NCBI RefSeq assembly: GCF_003171655.1
Contig: NZ_QFZL01000002.1
Span: forward strand, 248,001-312,000
Direction: 5' to 3'
Source: Stakelama portus
Lineage (GTDB): Bacteria; Pseudomonadota; Alphaproteobacteria; Sphingomonadales; Sphingomonadaceae
Length of the DNA stretch: 64,000 nt
Shown here piece by piece: positions 16,989-26,709 of this stretch (position 1 is its first letter; each line of letters begins with the position of its first letter). A program made the position numbers and the translations under genes. The notes below the pieces were generated by a model. The model saw nothing but the letters and a program-made list of their open reading frames with translations, had not been told where the DNA came from and ran no database searches.

Positions 16989-18706
16989 AGCGGCTTCTCC
17001 TCCCCCTTTTCTGCCTCGCCTGTGCCTGTCTGCCGACAAGCGTCTCGGCCCAAACCACGACCGATGCCGCCAAGGCGGACGGCAAGGCTTTCGGGCGCGA
17101 CCAGGCGGCCGCAGCGCAGAGCGCGGCGACAACCGACCCGGATGCAAACCGTATTCCCAATTTCGGGGGTGTGCCGAACCAGTCGGGCTATTTCGATGAT
17201 CCTGACCGGATGGCGCGTGAAGCCGCGAGTCAGGCCACGGCGAACACCGGCTACCGGACCATGCGCGATTCCATGGATCGCCGGGCGCAGTTCGCGCCAC
17301 AGGACCTCGACGCGGTTGTCGCGCGCAGCAATGTCATCAACGACGATCCGCTCTCCTACACGAGCGGCATGAGCATCAGCGGGAGCCAGGGCCGCTGTGT
17401 CCCCCTGCCTCCGGGAACCGGCACCGCAGCGCGCTACATGGCGACCTGCAACGTCGGCTATACCGCGACCCAGGAGACCAGAAGCTGCCCGGTGACTCTG
17501 AATGCCACGATCGAGCAGCGGCAGGTCTATGGCTACTACTGCGTCGGCGGGAGCGGCGTCGATCCGGCATCGATATACAATTGCAATCGCTACCCGGCGC
17601 CGCAGTGCACGGTCACGCAGTCTTATCCGATCAATCTGTGCGATCCCTATCTCGGTATCTACTGGGGCTGTAACTCGGGGGACCTGCGCGTCGATCTCGT
17701 AAGCTGCACAGCGCCTGTCGATGGCGCGACGCCCTACAGCGTGACCGGCGAAAATGTCGTCACGACGAGCCGCGATGAAAGCCAGTGCGCAGGCCTTGCT
17801 GCGGACAATTCATGCCAGCAGGACACCGAGACCTGCACCGACAGCGATCCCGTCACCCGGATCGTCGATGGCATCGCGGTCACCCAGCCCTGCTGGGCCT
17901 GGTCACGCAGCTATACCTGCGCCCAATTTACGCAAGCTCAGGACTGCCAGACTCTGGAAAGCACGCCCGGCTGCTCGCTGGTGCGCGAAGACTGCCTTTC
18001 GGGTGAGCCCTGTCGGACCTGGGAGCGGGTCTATGATTGCCCGGTCCCGGACCAGCCTGCCGATACCAGCCAGTTCATCTGCGACGGCGACGTCTATTGC
18101 ATCGATGGCTCGTGCGAGACGATCGAGCGCGAGGCCAATGACGAATTCAAGGATGCAGTCGTCGCGCTCAACGCGATGGACCAGGCACGGCGCGAGTTCG
18201 ATCCCGACACGCTCACCCTGTTCAAGGGCACGCGCAATACCTGCTCGTCCAAGGTCTTCGGCGTGCTCAATTGCTGCAAGGGCAAAGGCTTCCCGCTCAT
18301 TCCGGGTATCCAGCTGCTCGTCGCGCTCGGCTGCAGCCGCGAGGAAATGCTGCTTCACCAGCGTGATGTGCAGGGCCTGTGCGCCTACGTCGGGACCTAT
18401 TGTTCGGACAGCTTTTTGGGCGTCTGCCTCACCAAGAAGAAGGTCTATTGCTGCTTTGAATCCAAGCTTTCGCGAATCCTGCAGGAACAGGGCCGCCAGC
18501 AGCTGAACAAGCCCTGGGGCAAGCCCAAGACCGAGCAGTGCCTTGGCTTTACCATCGACGAGTTTTCGCGGCTCGATCTTTCCAAGATGGATTTCAGCGA
18601 GGTCTACGCAGAATTCACCGATGCCGCGCGCCTGCCCGACGAGCTCCAGGCCGCCACCGAAATCCAGCAGAAAATCGAGGACTATTATGCCCGCGCCAGC
18701 CAATAA
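16985..18706 (+). CDS. traN: TraN, outer-membrane mating-pair stabilisation protein
   Basis: The 573-residue protein (F TraN is 602) has a signal peptide ending in VSA, a short helical region, and a long cysteine-rich body. The C-terminal half contains the conserved LNCCKGKG and KVYCCFES segments and ends in GFTIDEFSRLDLSKMDFSE, all typical of the TraN family. TraN in the outer membrane recognises a recipient surface receptor and stabilises the mating pair. Its many cysteines explain the nearby DsbC-like gene. It overlaps traF by 20 bases. Confidence 0.93.
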   Translation: MKRLLLPLFCLACACLPTSVSAQTTTDAAKADGKAFGRDQAAAAQSAATTDPDANRIPNFGGVPNQSGYFDDPDRMAREAASQATANTGYRTMRDSMDRRAQFAPQDLDAVVARSNVINDDPLSYTSGMSISGSQGRCVPLPPGTGTAARYMATCNVGYTATQETRSCPVTLNATIEQRQVYGYYCVGGSGVDPASIYNCNRYPAPQCTVTQSYPINLCDPYLGIYWGCNSGDLRVDLVSCTAPVDGATPYSVTGENVVTTSRDESQCAGLAADNSCQQDTETCTDSDPVTRIVDGIAVTQPCWAWSRSYTCAQFTQAQDCQTLESTPGCSLVREDCLSGEPCRTWERVYDCPVPDQPADTSQFICDGDVYCIDGSCETIEREANDEFKDAVVALNAMDQARREFDPDTLTLFKGTRNTCSSKVFGVLNCCKGKGFPLIPGIQLLVALGCSREEMLLHQRDVQGLCAYVGTYCSDSFLGVCLTKKKVYCCFESKLSRILQEQGRQQLNKPWGKPKTEQCLGFTIDEFSRLDLSKMDFSEVYAEFTDAARLPDELQAATEIQQKIEDYYARASQ

Positions 18707-19523
18707 GGCCGCCCGGCGGCTGCTTGCCGCCTGCCTCTCGCTCACCGCCGTTGCGCCTGCGCTCAGTGTTCCGGCACGCGGCCAGGAACCGCCGCTGGTC
18801 ACGACGAGCGACAGCCAGGACAGCTTCTACTGCGAGGAGCGGCGCCTTGGGTACTGGTTCTATTGCGCCAAGCCCAAGCCGCCCGAAGTGCGGGAGGAGG
18901 CATCTGAGCCTGCTCCGAATGCGACGAGCCAGCTCGATGCCATCACGGCAAATCTGCGCGAACTGAAAGCCAAGGCGATCCTAGAGCCAACGCCGGCCAA
19001 TGTGACGGCCTATATCCGCTTCCAGCGCGCCCAGCTCGACCGGGCATCGCTGTTCAGCGATGTATGGCAGCGGGCAATCTGGCAGGATCCTGACCTCGAC
19101 TATACGCTCCAGCGGCCGGTCTCGACGCTCGGCAAGCGCCAGTGGCAGGACTCGCGCAACGCCGAGCGCAATGCGGTGATGGCGCAGCTCTCTGAACGCT
19201 ACGGGCTGTTCTACTTCTTCGCCCAGAGCTGCGGCGCCTGCGAAGTCATGTCGCCGATCGTCCAGAGCGTTGCGTCGACCTGGCACATCACGGTGCGCGC
19301 GATTTCAACGGACGGCGGCCCCTCACGCCATTTCCCGAATTACACAGTCGAGACCAACCAGCGCAGCCGGATGGGGCTCGAGCCCAAGGTCACGCCGGCG
19401 GTGGTGCTCTGGGATGCCGCCAAGGGTCAGCCCATCCCGATCGGCTACGGCGTGATGAGTGCCGACGAGCTTCAGGACCGCATTTACCTCCTCACATCGA
19501 AGGAAGCTGGACGTGACTACTAG
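18687..19523 (+). CDS. traF: TraF, F-type pilus assembly thioredoxin-like protein
   Basis: A 278-residue periplasmic protein (F TraF is 247) with a signal peptide and a C-terminal thioredoxin fold. Here the fold has a CGAC motif near residue 182 (FAQSCGACEVM), a redox centre that F TraF itself lacks, so this copy may act as a second disulfide enzyme besides the DsbC-like protein at 9033. The start ATG 18687 is inside the end of traN; its signal peptide ends near VPARGQ. Confidence 0.9.
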   Translation: MPAPANKAARRLLAACLSLTAVAPALSVPARGQEPPLVTTSDSQDSFYCEERRLGYWFYCAKPKPPEVREEASEPAPNATSQLDAITANLRELKAKAILEPTPANVTAYIRFQRAQLDRASLFSDVWQRAIWQDPDLDYTLQRPVSTLGKRQWQDSRNAERNAVMAQLSERYGLFYFFAQSCGACEVMSPIVQSVASTWHITVRAISTDGGPSRHFPNYTVETNQRSRMGLEPKVTPAVVLWDAAKGQPIPIGYGVMSADELQDRIYLLTSKEAGRDY

Positions 19524-20949
19524 GATGAAACGTGCCGTCGCCGCGATCCTCGCGGCCACCCTCCCCCTTACCAGCGCGTCGGCCGATGTCGGCAGTTCGA
19601 TGGACTCGTTCCTCAACGATGTTGGCGGCGCCGCCAACGTCAATGGGCCGACCGCGTTCGAGGGTCAGTCGGCAGGCTATTACAGCCTCGGCAACGTCTG
19701 GACGCGCTTCCCGCAGAAGACGACCAACATCGCCAATCTGCAACTGCCGCGCGCCCGTGCGGGCTGCGGCGGCATCGACATCTTTGCCGGATCCTTCAGC
19801 TTCATCAACGCGAGCGAGATCGTCGCGATGCTGAAGGCTGTCGCCAACAATGCTGTCGGCTTTGCTTTCAGCCTGGCGATCGACACGGTCTGCCCGGAAT
19901 GCTCGAAGATCATGCAGGAGTTCAGCCAGAAGGCTCAGCTCATGAACAACCTCAACATCAATTCCTGCGAAATGGCGCAGGGGCTGGTGGGCGGCATCTG
20001 GCCCAAGGGCGATCTGGCCGACAAGGCCATCTGCGAAGCGATCGGCAATTCGGAAGGCATCTTCACCGACTATGCCGCCGCCAAGCACGGGTGCGGCACC
20101 AAGGGGCAGCGGTCGAGTACGACAGCGCAGGGCTCGGGCAAATATGACGACGTCAATCCCGCCGTAGCGAGAAACTACACCTGGACGATCCTCAAGAAGT
20201 CCGCGTTCTTCTCGCCGAATGGCACTTTCGACGAGGAACTCGCCGAATATGCAATGACGCTGCTGGGCACGATTATCTATGTCCCGCCCAAGGATGATGA
20301 GCCGGGCAAGTTTGTGCCGATCGTCGGGGAAGCGTCCTCGACGCTGGTTACTTCACTGCTCGATGGGACGAGCAACGGGAACGTCCTGATCTTCGACTGC
20401 GACGAGCCGGACAAGTGCCTCGATCCAGGCTTCAAATCGCTCAGCCTTCCCGCATCCAAGGCGCTGCGCCCGCGCGTTGCGGCATTGATTGCCGGCATGG
20501 TCCAGGCGATCCATGACGACACCGCGATCACCGACGCGCAGAAGGAACTGCTCCAGGTTGCTTCGATCCCGCTCTACAAGATCCTGACGGTCCAGGCGGC
20601 CTATGGTCGCGGTATGCCGACCGATGATCGCGAGACGCTGGCGGAGATCGCCAGCGTCGACCTGTTGTTCGCCGTCCTCGACCGGATCGTCAGCGAAGCG
20701 GGCCGCTCGATGTCGAGCTTCATCGGCGCGGACGAGGCCAAGATCGCGATGTGGCAGGGCCAGGTGAATGTCGTCAGGCAGGCACTCGCCGACAGGCAGG
20801 CGAACACGCATCTGAAGATCAACGCCATCATGCAGATCATCGAGAAGACCGCGTTCATCGAGAACGTGCTCGCCGCCTCAATGTCGCCCGGCATGGCCGC
20901 CTCGCTCGACTGGTCGCGCGGCGTACAGTCGCGCGCTCTTACCCACTGA
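19513..20949 (+). CDS. traH: TraH, pilus assembly protein
   Basis: A 478-residue periplasmic protein (F TraH is 458) with a signal peptide ending in TSASA and the TraH hallmarks: the GGAANVNGPTAFEGQSAGYY segment after the leader, CGGIDIFAGSFSFI near residue 95, and a coiled-coil C-terminus. It works in pilus assembly and mating-pair stabilisation. GTG 19513 is preceded by AGGAAG at a good distance; ATG 19525 would also give a complete signal peptide. Confidence 0.93.
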   Translation: MTTRMKRAVAAILAATLPLTSASADVGSSMDSFLNDVGGAANVNGPTAFEGQSAGYYSLGNVWTRFPQKTTNIANLQLPRARAGCGGIDIFAGSFSFINASEIVAMLKAVANNAVGFAFSLAIDTVCPECSKIMQEFSQKAQLMNNLNINSCEMAQGLVGGIWPKGDLADKAICEAIGNSEGIFTDYAAAKHGCGTKGQRSSTTAQGSGKYDDVNPAVARNYTWTILKKSAFFSPNGTFDEELAEYAMTLLGTIIYVPPKDDEPGKFVPIVGEASSTLVTSLLDGTSNGNVLIFDCDEPDKCLDPGFKSLSLPASKALRPRVAALIAGMVQAIHDDTAITDAQKELLQVASIPLYKILTVQAAYGRGMPTDDRETLAEIASVDLLFAVLDRIVSEAGRSMSSFIGADEAKIAMWQGQVNVVRQALADRQANTHLKINAIMQIIEKTAFIENVLAASMSPGMAASLDWSRGVQSRALTH

Positions 20950-20988
20950 TTCCTTTCTGCGCGCCGAAAGAGGCGGGAGCCCAACATC

Positions 20989-23691
20989 ATGGTCGAGATT
21001 TTCACAGTTGGCGGCGGCGACTACCTGGTCAATGTCTTTCAGGCGGTCGCCGCCTGGACGGGCAATGGGGGCTACAAGAGCCTCCTTCAGGTCGTCATGG
21101 TCATGGGGCTTGGCCTCTCCGCCATTACGCTGGCGTTCAATCAGGACTGGCGGGCCTGGATCAACTGGTTCCTCGGCGCGACGCTGATCTATTCGTGCCT
21201 GATGGTGCCGCGGCTCGACGTCCATGTGACCGACCGGCTCAACCCCAGTCTCGCTCCCGCCAATGTCAGCAACGTGCCGCTGGGGCTTGCACTGATGGCG
21301 AGCTTCACGAGCCAGGTTGGGGACTACCTGACTGGCACGGCCGAGTTGGTGTTCGGGCTGCCGGGCGATCTCAACTACTCGAAGAATGGTATGATTTACG
21401 GCGCGCGGCTCTACGATGCCACGCGGTCCTTGCGCATTTCCGACCCGGAATTTGCCGCCAATCTCGACGAGCACTTCCGGCAATGCGTCTTCTACGACGT
21501 GCTGCTTGGCCGATATTCGATGAAGGAACTCGCCGAGACCAGCGACATCTGGACGACCATTGCGCCCGGCAGTCAGGCGCGGGCCCAGCGCTTCCTGACC
21601 CGCGACACCGGGACCGGTCAGGTGACTTCGAACATCATCACCTGCCGCGAAGCCTATGATGCGCTGAACGCGCAGTGGGCCGGACTGATCGACGGCATGG
21701 GGACGGTCTTCGGACGCCAGCTTTATCCCAACCAGACCGCCGCCCTCGCCAAGGCCAAGCTTTTTGCTGACCTGCCGGTGGCTTACCAGTACCTCACCGG
21801 GGTCTCGGCCAATGCGACCGAGATCTTCAAGCAGACGCTGACGATCAACGCGATGAGCCAGGCCATGCATTCGATGGCGGCAACGAGCGGCGCGGGCAAT
21901 GTCGATGTCTACGCCCAGACGCGCGCCGATATTCAGACCGAGCGAACCTATGGCTCGATCGCCAGCAACGCGATGAAGTGGGTTCCGCTCCTCAATGTCG
22001 TGCTGACCGTGCTCTTCTACGCCCTGTTTCCTGTCCTCTTCCCACTGTTCCTGCTGCCCAAGACCGGGCCGCTGGCACTCAAAGGCTATGTGACAGGTTT
22101 CTTCTACCTGGCGGCATGGGGACCGCTGTTCGTGATCCTGCACATGATGCTGATGTACAAAGGCGCCGCGGACATGAGCGCGGTTGCTGGAAGCAGCGGG
22201 CTCAGTCTTGCAAGCTTCACCGGCATGGCCGATGTGAACAGCGATATCGGACTGCTGGCAGGCTATCTGATCGCCTCGGTGCCATTTCTGGCCGGCGGCG
22301 TTGCCAAGGGCGCCATGGCGATTTCACACCATGCGACTAGCTATCTCAATCCAAGCCAGAACGCTGCCGAGGAAGCTGCGCGCGAGGCGAGCACGGGCAA
22401 CGTCTCGCTGGGCAATACCAGCTTCGAGAATTCGAGCGTTCTGACCCGCCAGTTCGCACAAGGGACGATCGCGCCAAGCTTCACCTATGGCGCGGCGCAG
22501 ACCCGGACATTCAGCGACACGGGCTCGATGACGACGAGTTTCCCTGAAGCCAGCTACGACCAGCTTCCCAACTCGAGCTATCCCTTCACGCCCAGCCTCG
22601 GACAGGAGTTCACTTCACGCCTGTCGACGATGGCATCGCAGGCCCGCTCGAACAGCGAGAGCTATGCGAACATTGCGACGGAATCGACCACCAGCGCGGT
22701 CACGAAGTTCCGCGAGCTGCGCAGCCAATTCAGCCGAGGATCGGCTTTCGAGAGCGCGACCGGCACATCCAACTCCGACAGCATCCAGACCGCCTTCAAC
22801 GAGGTCGACCAGGCATCCACCAACCTACAGCGCCAGTTTGGCCTTTCACGAAGGGCCGCTGACGACATTTCGACCGCTTGGTTCCTTGGGGGCGAAGCGG
22901 GCGCTAAAGCTGGTGTTACTAACGGTGTGCTTTCCGCAAACGTGGGTGCAAAGGCCGGAGGAACTCGCACCTGGACCGACAGCGATATCGGCATCGCATC
23001 CGAAGACCGCTCACGCATCTTCGGGAGCCTTGCGCAGATTTCGGACAGTCGGAACTGGTCGAGCACGCGAGATGGATTTGTTCGCAGTGTCAGCACCTCA
23101 TCGAGTTCCTCGATTTCGTCGACCGCGAGCGGCATGAACGCTTCGCTCACCGAGGCGCAGAGTTACAGCCGCGAAGCACGACGGGCTGAGGAACTGGCGA
23201 ACCGACTCGAAAGCCAGGCATCGTTCTTCGAAGGCAACAGCGCCGCAGGCAGCCTAAACTTGTCGCAGGCCTACCGCGAATGGGGCTTGGTCGAAATTGA
23301 ACGCAATCGCGACTTCTACGGCAATGTCCGGTTCGACGACCTGACGTTTCAGCTCGGTCCGGAAGGTCAGGCGCTGCAGGGCAAATTCATCGAAAGCTAC
23401 GCTGAACAGCTGCGCGACGGGATCGAGGACAGGCTCGTACTGACGCCAGGACAGCCAATCTCGCGCCCGTCGGTGACAGGACCAGGATCTGTCCGTGGTC
23501 GTGCCCTAATCGGTGGAGGGGTCTCTGGAAACGTGCCGCAGGTGGACCCGGGCACTATTCACGACGAAGTGCTGCGTGCTCACAATGCCGGTCGCCAGCG
23601 GATCCGCGGATCCAGAGGCCGCCTTGATGCGTCTACCAAGGGTGCACAGGGTGCGAGCGCAGAGTCGGCCGATGAAGTGAAAGAATGGTGA
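20989..23691 (+). CDS. traG: TraG, mating-pair stabilisation and entry-exclusion partner
   Basis: The 900-residue protein (F TraG is 938) is the last gene of the transfer operon. Hydrophobic helices lie near residues 30-75, 330-375 and 425-450, and a long serine-rich, helical cytoplasmic/periplasmic C-terminal domain follows. The N-terminal TraG_N domain (IFTVGGGDYLVNVFQAVAAW) is diagnostic. TraG works in pilus assembly and, in the C-terminal part, in mating-pair stabilisation and exclusion. GGGAG precedes the start. From about 22.9 kb the codon choice looks less GC-biased, which may mark a variable exclusion-specific tail. Confidence 0.93.
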   Translation: MVEIFTVGGGDYLVNVFQAVAAWTGNGGYKSLLQVVMVMGLGLSAITLAFNQDWRAWINWFLGATLIYSCLMVPRLDVHVTDRLNPSLAPANVSNVPLGLALMASFTSQVGDYLTGTAELVFGLPGDLNYSKNGMIYGARLYDATRSLRISDPEFAANLDEHFRQCVFYDVLLGRYSMKELAETSDIWTTIAPGSQARAQRFLTRDTGTGQVTSNIITCREAYDALNAQWAGLIDGMGTVFGRQLYPNQTAALAKAKLFADLPVAYQYLTGVSANATEIFKQTLTINAMSQAMHSMAATSGAGNVDVYAQTRADIQTERTYGSIASNAMKWVPLLNVVLTVLFYALFPVLFPLFLLPKTGPLALKGYVTGFFYLAAWGPLFVILHMMLMYKGAADMSAVAGSSGLSLASFTGMADVNSDIGLLAGYLIASVPFLAGGVAKGAMAISHHATSYLNPSQNAAEEAAREASTGNVSLGNTSFENSSVLTRQFAQGTIAPSFTYGAAQTRTFSDTGSMTTSFPEASYDQLPNSSYPFTPSLGQEFTSRLSTMASQARSNSESYANIATESTTSAVTKFRELRSQFSRGSAFESATGTSNSDSIQTAFNEVDQASTNLQRQFGLSRRAADDISTAWFLGGEAGAKAGVTNGVLSANVGAKAGGTRTWTDSDIGIASEDRSRIFGSLAQISDSRNWSSTRDGFVRSVSTSSSSSISSTASGMNASLTEAQSYSREARRAEELANRLESQASFFEGNSAAGSLNLSQAYREWGLVEIERNRDFYGNVRFDDLTFQLGPEGQALQGKFIESYAEQLRDGIEDRLVLTPGQPISRPSVTGPGSVRGRALIGGGVSGNVPQVDPGTIHDEVLRAHNAGRQRIRGSRGRLDASTKGAQGASAESADEVKEW

Positions 23692-23700
23692 TGAATGGAT

Positions 23701-23928
23701 TCACCAGAGTCCGAACGACGCACCGGCAAGGAACAAAAACACGCCTAAAATGACAGCCAAGCCCGCGACAGTCAGCTTCCGTCCCCACGGGTCGGCCCAA
23801 GACTTCTTGATCCGATACTCCATCACGCGATTGTCACGGATCGCCTGATCGATTTCGGACAGCCCCTCCCACTTCGGAGTACGATGCTCAGCGGTGTCGA
23901 TGTCAAACTTGGTCATGATCGCATTCAT
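23701..23928 (-). CDS. Small single-span membrane protein
   Basis: A 75-residue protein with a polar N-terminus (DIDTAEHRTPKWEG) and a single C-terminal membrane helix (VAGLAVILGVFLFLAGASF). The start ATG 23928 follows AAGGAG at good spacing. It is convergent with traG and separates the transfer operon from the defence-like cargo. No family is recognised. Its location after traG suggests a surface- or entry-exclusion role, but this is only positional. A degenerate LexA-type box (GTTTCTGCTATGTTC read leftward, 23943-23957) lies just upstream. Confidence 0.6.
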   Translation of the reverse strand: MNAIMTKFDIDTAEHRTPKWEGLSEIDQAIRDNRVMEYRIKKSWADPWGRKLTVAGLAVILGVFLFLAGASFGLW

Positions 23929-24027
23929 CTCGCTTCTCCTTAGAACATAGCAGAAACAAGGGCCCACGCCATAGAAACATGCCCCACGAGAGACGCGCAG
24001 CCTTTCCTCAGAACCTAGGCAGGGCGG

Positions 24028-26709
24028 TCACGTACCGGCGTTTTCATCCGGCAGAAGCATGATCTCACTGCGGATGCCGGGCCGGGTCATCATTTCGGCG
24101 ATAGTTGGCAAGCTTGCCTTCATGGACGAAAGAAGACTCGCCTCGAGTGCCTTCAGTTGCTCGCCGTTCACAGAAGGTGGTTTGGGATTGTCTGCTCGGC
24201 CCAATGTGTTGAGCATCTGCAGAACCTCCCAATCCCGCAGGACATGGGTCTGCCCTTCATGATCGCGCCATGCCCCCAACACAATCCGGGTAACCGAATG
24301 GTCTTGGCCGGTGACTTGGTCCTCGACCGAAGCAATGAGCATGGGAGCTGGCAATCGCAGGCAAATCGCCAGCGTGCTTTGCAAGCCCTCTCCTTCCTTC
24401 AAAGCGCGATCGAAAAGTGTATGCCCCACACCCACGAGACGCGTTGGACCCTCCCGATCGCCTAGGCGGACATTGCGATCGAACAGCAATCCTTTGTACC
24501 GATCCTGCATCGCGTAATCTTCATCCACCCATTTCTCAGGCGACAGGACATCCAGCCCATCGTCCCTCCGAAACACGCGGCGGCCTTGCGACTCCATCAT
24601 CATCGCGAAGAAACGTTCGAGATCGGGAAGATCGACCTGCGGGAGGTTTCGTCCAACTTGCGCAAAATCGAAGCGGGTTACGTTCCCCATCATCGTCTTG
24701 ACCTTGTCAACCAAGTCTTCTCCGCCAATGGTGGCGGATTCCCGGTCGAACCACTGATCAAGGCTTTCGCGCGACTGCATCTGTCCAGCCGCAAAAATCT
24801 TCTCGAATGCGCTCGGGCCGGTCATGCCGATGACGAGCTGACTGATGTCTTCGCGCTCGTCCATGGCTTCGTCGAGAGCGCGCTGAATTCGCTCGAGTTT
24901 GGCGTTCAATAGGTCCCAAATTCGCGCCTCTACGGTGTCGGGGTTTCGCAGGATAAAGACCTGAACCGGCCGTGTCTGACCATATCTGGAAAGTCGCCCG
25001 ACACGCTGATGCAAACGCATCGGATTCCATGGCATGTCTACATGTATCAGCGTGGCGCAACGCTCTTGGAGATCGATCCCCTCGCCTGCTGCCTCAGTTG
25101 AGACCAGAAACCGGATCGAACCCTGATTGAAAGCCTCTGCCGCCGCATCGCGCGACCAACTTTTTGGCCCGCGAGACCCGTCTGCCTTGTTGATCTCCTC
25201 CAAGCGCTCATCGCCGTTGATAAAGGCACAGCAACCGTGCCCAAATCGAGCGTGCAGGGCATCAACGACCAAGGCTTGTGTCGCCTTATATTCGGTGAAG
25301 AGAAGTACGGGCTCACCTGAAGGCAGCTCGCGTTCAATGAGATCGACTAGACGTTCGATCTTGCGCTCCTGCTGAATAGGCTCTGCCAATTCGAGCAACT
25401 CATCAAGCCGAGCAATCTCCCCCTCCATGAGTTCGGCAAGCATCTTGCTCCACGCTTCCTCATCGGCTCGGGCGCGATCATCCAAAGTCTCGTCTTCGTC
25501 TCCCTCAGTTATCGTCGGAATTGGGGCGCGAGCCTGTTCGGCGACATCTGCTAGTTTGGCCCGGCGCTTGGTCAAAGCGCTTCGAATTGCGGCGATCGAA
25601 CTGGCTGCCAGTTTTTGAAGCGCAATGAGCAAGAGCATCCGGGCTGACTGCGCCCGGCCATCGAGTGTCGATGCATAAGCTCGCCCATCAATGATGAAGC
25701 TGCTCAGCGTTTCGTAAAAGGCGCTTTCCTCAGGGCTAAAGGCGTATTCTCGCGTCGCCACCGTGACCGGCGTGAAGAGGCGGTTGCCTTTGAGGTCAGT
25801 GACCGTCGCCTTGTTGTTGCGGATCATCACATCCGGAAGCTTGGTCAACTGCTCGTCGATATCATGTTCGGGTCCGAACTGGTCCGGATCGAGCAGGCTG
25901 AGTAGGGAAAGAAAGCCGAAGTCCTTTCCACGATGCGGCGTACCGGTGAAAAGCAAAAGCGAGCGGATCTTGTGTCTTTCTTCCAGCGCGCGCAGGAGCT
26001 GGAAGGATAGAGTTTCCCCTGTCCGCTCATCGGCGTGAAGATGGTGCGCCTCGTCGACCACCACAGCGTCCCAAGGGTCGGCATAAAGGAAGCGACTACC
26101 ATCCGATCGACCATCGGCAACTTCACGGCGCAGAGTGTGAACCGATGCAACGACCATGTTCGCTGTGTCCCAGAAGTCCACGGTCGGCGTATCAACCGAG
26201 CGATCATAGACCTGCAGACGGATATCGAACATCTGACGGAGCCGCTTCTGCCATTGGGGCACCAGTTTGGCAGGCGCCAATACCAGTAGGCGGCGGATTT
26301 GTGCTCGTGCCACTAAAGGCATGAGCACAAGGCCAGCCTCAATGGTCTTTCCCAGCCCCACATCGTCGGCCACCAGCCAGCGGAAGGGAAATGTCCGGTT
26401 GACCTTGTGACAGACCCAGAGCTGATGCGGGAGCAACTGGACGCGCGATCTTGAAAACACTCCCCACTGATCGTTCACCGAGCGTATCGCCATCGCGCTG
26501 GCGCGCATAAGAGTCTCAGCACTCTCATCAAATGCGCCGGTCGCCAGTGCCTGATCGAGCGAGCGAGCGAGCGTGAGTTCCGCGCGCAGGACCTGCTGGA
26601 TCGCTGCGCCAAAACGGGCAACAACGAATTCGCCGGTATCTGCGATGACATAGCCGGCACCGTGGCGAGGATGGTTGACCGGCGCGTTGGCGGCAAGCGT
26701 TTCAGGCAT
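24028..26709 (-). CDS. SNF2/SF2 helicase, DrmD-like, partner of the sacsin-like ATPase
   Basis: About 893 residues from ATG 26709 (MPETLAANAP). Earlier in-frame ATGs at 26718-26733 are possible because the coding sequence overlaps the acidic tail of the upstream gene. Helicase motifs are complete: I ADDVGLGKT near residue 112, II DEAH near 215, III TGTPHRGK, V STEAAGEGID, VI QRVGRLSRYGQ near 568. The N-terminus HPRHGAGYV resembles the HPxxGxG module of DNA-tracking ATPases. Such SNF2-family ATPases translocate on double-stranded DNA. The overlap with the giant ATPase gene predicts translational coupling. It is a divergent relative, not a copy, of the SNF2 helicase at 47556. Confidence 0.88.
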   Translation of the reverse strand: MPETLAANAPVNHPRHGAGYVIADTGEFVVARFGAAIQQVLRAELTLARSLDQALATGAFDESAETLMRASAMAIRSVNDQWGVFSRSRVQLLPHQLWVCHKVNRTFPFRWLVADDVGLGKTIEAGLVLMPLVARAQIRRLLVLAPAKLVPQWQKRLRQMFDIRLQVYDRSVDTPTVDFWDTANMVVASVHTLRREVADGRSDGSRFLYADPWDAVVVDEAHHLHADERTGETLSFQLLRALEERHKIRSLLLFTGTPHRGKDFGFLSLLSLLDPDQFGPEHDIDEQLTKLPDVMIRNNKATVTDLKGNRLFTPVTVATREYAFSPEESAFYETLSSFIIDGRAYASTLDGRAQSARMLLLIALQKLAASSIAAIRSALTKRRAKLADVAEQARAPIPTITEGDEDETLDDRARADEEAWSKMLAELMEGEIARLDELLELAEPIQQERKIERLVDLIERELPSGEPVLLFTEYKATQALVVDALHARFGHGCCAFINGDERLEEINKADGSRGPKSWSRDAAAEAFNQGSIRFLVSTEAAGEGIDLQERCATLIHVDMPWNPMRLHQRVGRLSRYGQTRPVQVFILRNPDTVEARIWDLLNAKLERIQRALDEAMDEREDISQLVIGMTGPSAFEKIFAAGQMQSRESLDQWFDRESATIGGEDLVDKVKTMMGNVTRFDFAQVGRNLPQVDLPDLERFFAMMMESQGRRVFRRDDGLDVLSPEKWVDEDYAMQDRYKGLLFDRNVRLGDREGPTRLVGVGHTLFDRALKEGEGLQSTLAICLRLPAPMLIASVEDQVTGQDHSVTRIVLGAWRDHEGQTHVLRDWEVLQMLNTLGRADNPKPPSVNGEQLKALEASLLSSMKASLPTIAEMMTRPGIRSEIMLLPDENAGT

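Noticed and set aside
20878..22143. Leftward opening opposite traH/traG
   Set aside because: Antisense to strong tra genes; no family features.
23943..23957. A fifth LexA-type box upstream of the 23701-23928 gene
   Set aside because: It reads GTTTCTGCTATGTTC, with a mismatch in the first GTTC, so it is mentioned but not counted.
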